Assembly: GCA_003669255.1 (NCBI GenBank)
Contig: QWPO01000210.1
Location: forward strand, 1-6,039
Length of the DNA stretch: 6,039 nucleotides
Direction: 5' to 3'
Source: Planctomycetota bacterium
GTDB taxonomy: Bacteria; Planctomycetota; Planctomycetia; Pirellulales; UBA1268
In this document: piece by piece, positions 5,214 through 6,039 of the stretch
How the letters are laid out: each line of letters starts with the position of its first letter
Position numbering within the stretch: the first letter of the stretch is position 1
The notes under the pieces: generated by a model
Told to the model about the DNA's origin: nothing
The model's database searches: none
Seen by the model: only the letters and a program-made list of their open reading frames with translations
Translations under genes and position numbers: made by a program

Positions 5214-6039
5214 CTACGCCATCATCTCGCGAAACCGCGTAAACAAATACGCCGAGTCGTGCGGCCCGGCGGCGGCCTCGGGGTGATACTGCACGCTGGC
5301 GGCGCTCGCCGTCTTGTGCCGCAGGCCCTCGATCGTGCCGTCGTTCAAGTTGCGGTGCGTGACCTCGAGATCGGGCGGGAGCGACGCCTCGTCCACCGCA
5401 AACCCGTGGTTCTGCGAGGTGATCTCCACCTTGCCCGTGGTGAGATCCATCACCGGCTGATTGGCGCCGCGGTGGCCAAACGCGAGCTTGAAGGTCTTGG
5501 CCCCGCAGGCGAGGGCGAGCAACTGGTGCCCGAGGCAGATGCCAAACATCGGCACCTTCCCGACGAGTCCTTTGACGGTTTCGACGCAGTAGCCGAGCAC
5601 CTCGGGATCGCCGGGGCCGTTGGAGAGAAACACGCCGTCGGGCTTGTGGGCGAGCACATCGGCGGCGGTGGCGCGGCCGGGCAGCACGGTCACGTCGCAG
5701 CCCACGCTGGTGAGATGGCGGGCGATGTTCCACTTCATGCCGTAGTCGAGGGCCACCACCTTCTTCTTTCCGGCCCAAGTCGTGACCGGAGCGGGGTCGC
5801 CCCCTTCGAGCGGCTGCGGCACGGGCTGCGCCCATTCGTCGAGCGATTCCGTCCACGCGGAGGGCCGTTCGGGCATCACTTCGCGAACGAGGTCGCGGCC
5901 GACGAGGGTTGGCGCGGCCTTGGCCTTGGCGACGAGTGCCGCGGGGTCGAGCACTTCGCTGGAAAGCACGCCCGTCATCGCGCCGCGGATCCGCAGGTGC
6001 CGGACGAGCGCCCGGGTGTCGATGCCGGCGAGCCCCACG
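5214..6039 (-). CDS. carA: Carbamoyl-phosphate synthase small (glutaminase) subunit, N-terminus missing
   Basis: CarA hydrolyses glutamine and channels ammonia to CarB for carbamoyl phosphate, the precursor of arginine and pyrimidines. The visible 274 codons are the C-terminal part of a protein usually near 360-390 residues; the first codon shown (GTG at 6038) is internal, because it falls inside the GLAGIDTRALVRHLR motif near residue 110 of family members. Next come the end of the small-subunit N domain (MTGVLSSE, 21-28) and the class I glutamine amidotransferase domain: VVALDYGMKWNI (94-105), LSNGPGDP (138-145), the nucleophile elbow GICLGHQ (166-172, Cys168), FGHRGANQPV (187-196), SQNHGFAV (208-215) and VQYHPEAAAGP (249-259, His252 and Glu254). 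The triad is complete, so the enzyme should be active. The stop is TAG at 5214-5216, followed by a REP-like hairpin. carB is not in the window. Confidence 0.97.
   Translation of the reverse strand, partial: VGLAGIDTRALVRHLRIRGAMTGVLSSEVLDPAALVAKAKAAPTLVGRDLVREVMPERPSAWTESLDEWAQPVPQPLEGGDPAPVTTWAGKKKVVALDYGMKWNIARHLTSVGCDVTVLPGRATAADVLAHKPDGVFLSNGPGDPEVLGYCVETVKGLVGKVPMFGICLGHQLLALACGAKTFKLAFGHRGANQPVMDLTTGKVEITSQNHGFAVDEASLPPDLEVTHRNLNDGTIEGLRHKTASAASVQYHPEAAAGPHDSAYLFTRFREMMA

Noticed and set aside
4906..5856. Extension of the Cys-rich frame back through carA
   Set aside because: The upstream part is antisense-free but out of frame within carA and repeat B, shows no motif, and precedes a clear signal peptide start at 4905.

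Overview
This 6 kb window is high-GC DNA (about two thirds G+C by eye) from a free-living bacterium. It carries four recognisable metabolic genes, an ExeA-type ATPase and a small secreted cysteine-rich protein. The set suggests a planctomycete: weak or absent Shine-Dalgarno sites at some genes, scattered trpF/carA/ahcY genes outside their classical operons, a Cys-rich exported protein with EPGC repeats, and an ExeA-like ATPase with a long acidic tail. That assignment is inference; no rRNA or other taxonomic marker is present.

Layout. 1-728 (minus): N-terminal 242 codons of S-adenosylhomocysteine hydrolase (ahcY), running off the left edge. 826-1539 (minus): complete phosphoribosylanthranilate isomerase (trpF), upstream of ahcY on the same strand. 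1540-1713: divergent intergenic region with a near-perfect 20-nt GC palindrome. 1714-3099 (plus): ExeA/GspA-type AAA ATPase with a disordered acidic C-terminal extension. 3130-4134 (plus): membrane fatty-acid (acyl-CoA type) desaturase with all three His boxes; its true start is probably inside the open frame. 4135-4392: convergent intergenic region with repeat copy A and a 28-nt hairpin. 4393-4905 (minus): secreted Cys-rich protein. 4906-5213: 308 bp without a gene, holding repeat copy B and a half copy C. 5214-6039 (minus): C-terminal part of the carbamoyl-phosphate synthase small subunit (carA), running off the right edge.

The genes do not form one pathway. They cover methyl-cycle recycling (ahcY), tryptophan synthesis (trpF), membrane lipid unsaturation (desaturase), carbamoyl-phosphate supply for arginine and pyrimidines (carA), and two less defined functions (ATPase, Cys-rich protein). 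trpF and ahcY may share a transcript (97-nt gap), and the ATPase and desaturase lie on the same strand.

The most unusual structure is a family of REP/REPIN-like repeats around the Cys-rich gene. Two 87-bp copies (4182-4268 and 5077-5163) lie in opposite orientation and are identical at 79 of 87 positions by my hand alignment. Each is built from two diverged 31-32-nt hairpin units facing each other, with GTRA tetraloops and compensatory stem changes. A single unit (5174-5205) sits just past the carA stop and looks like a terminator. No transposase, tRNA, rRNA or CRISPR array is visible.
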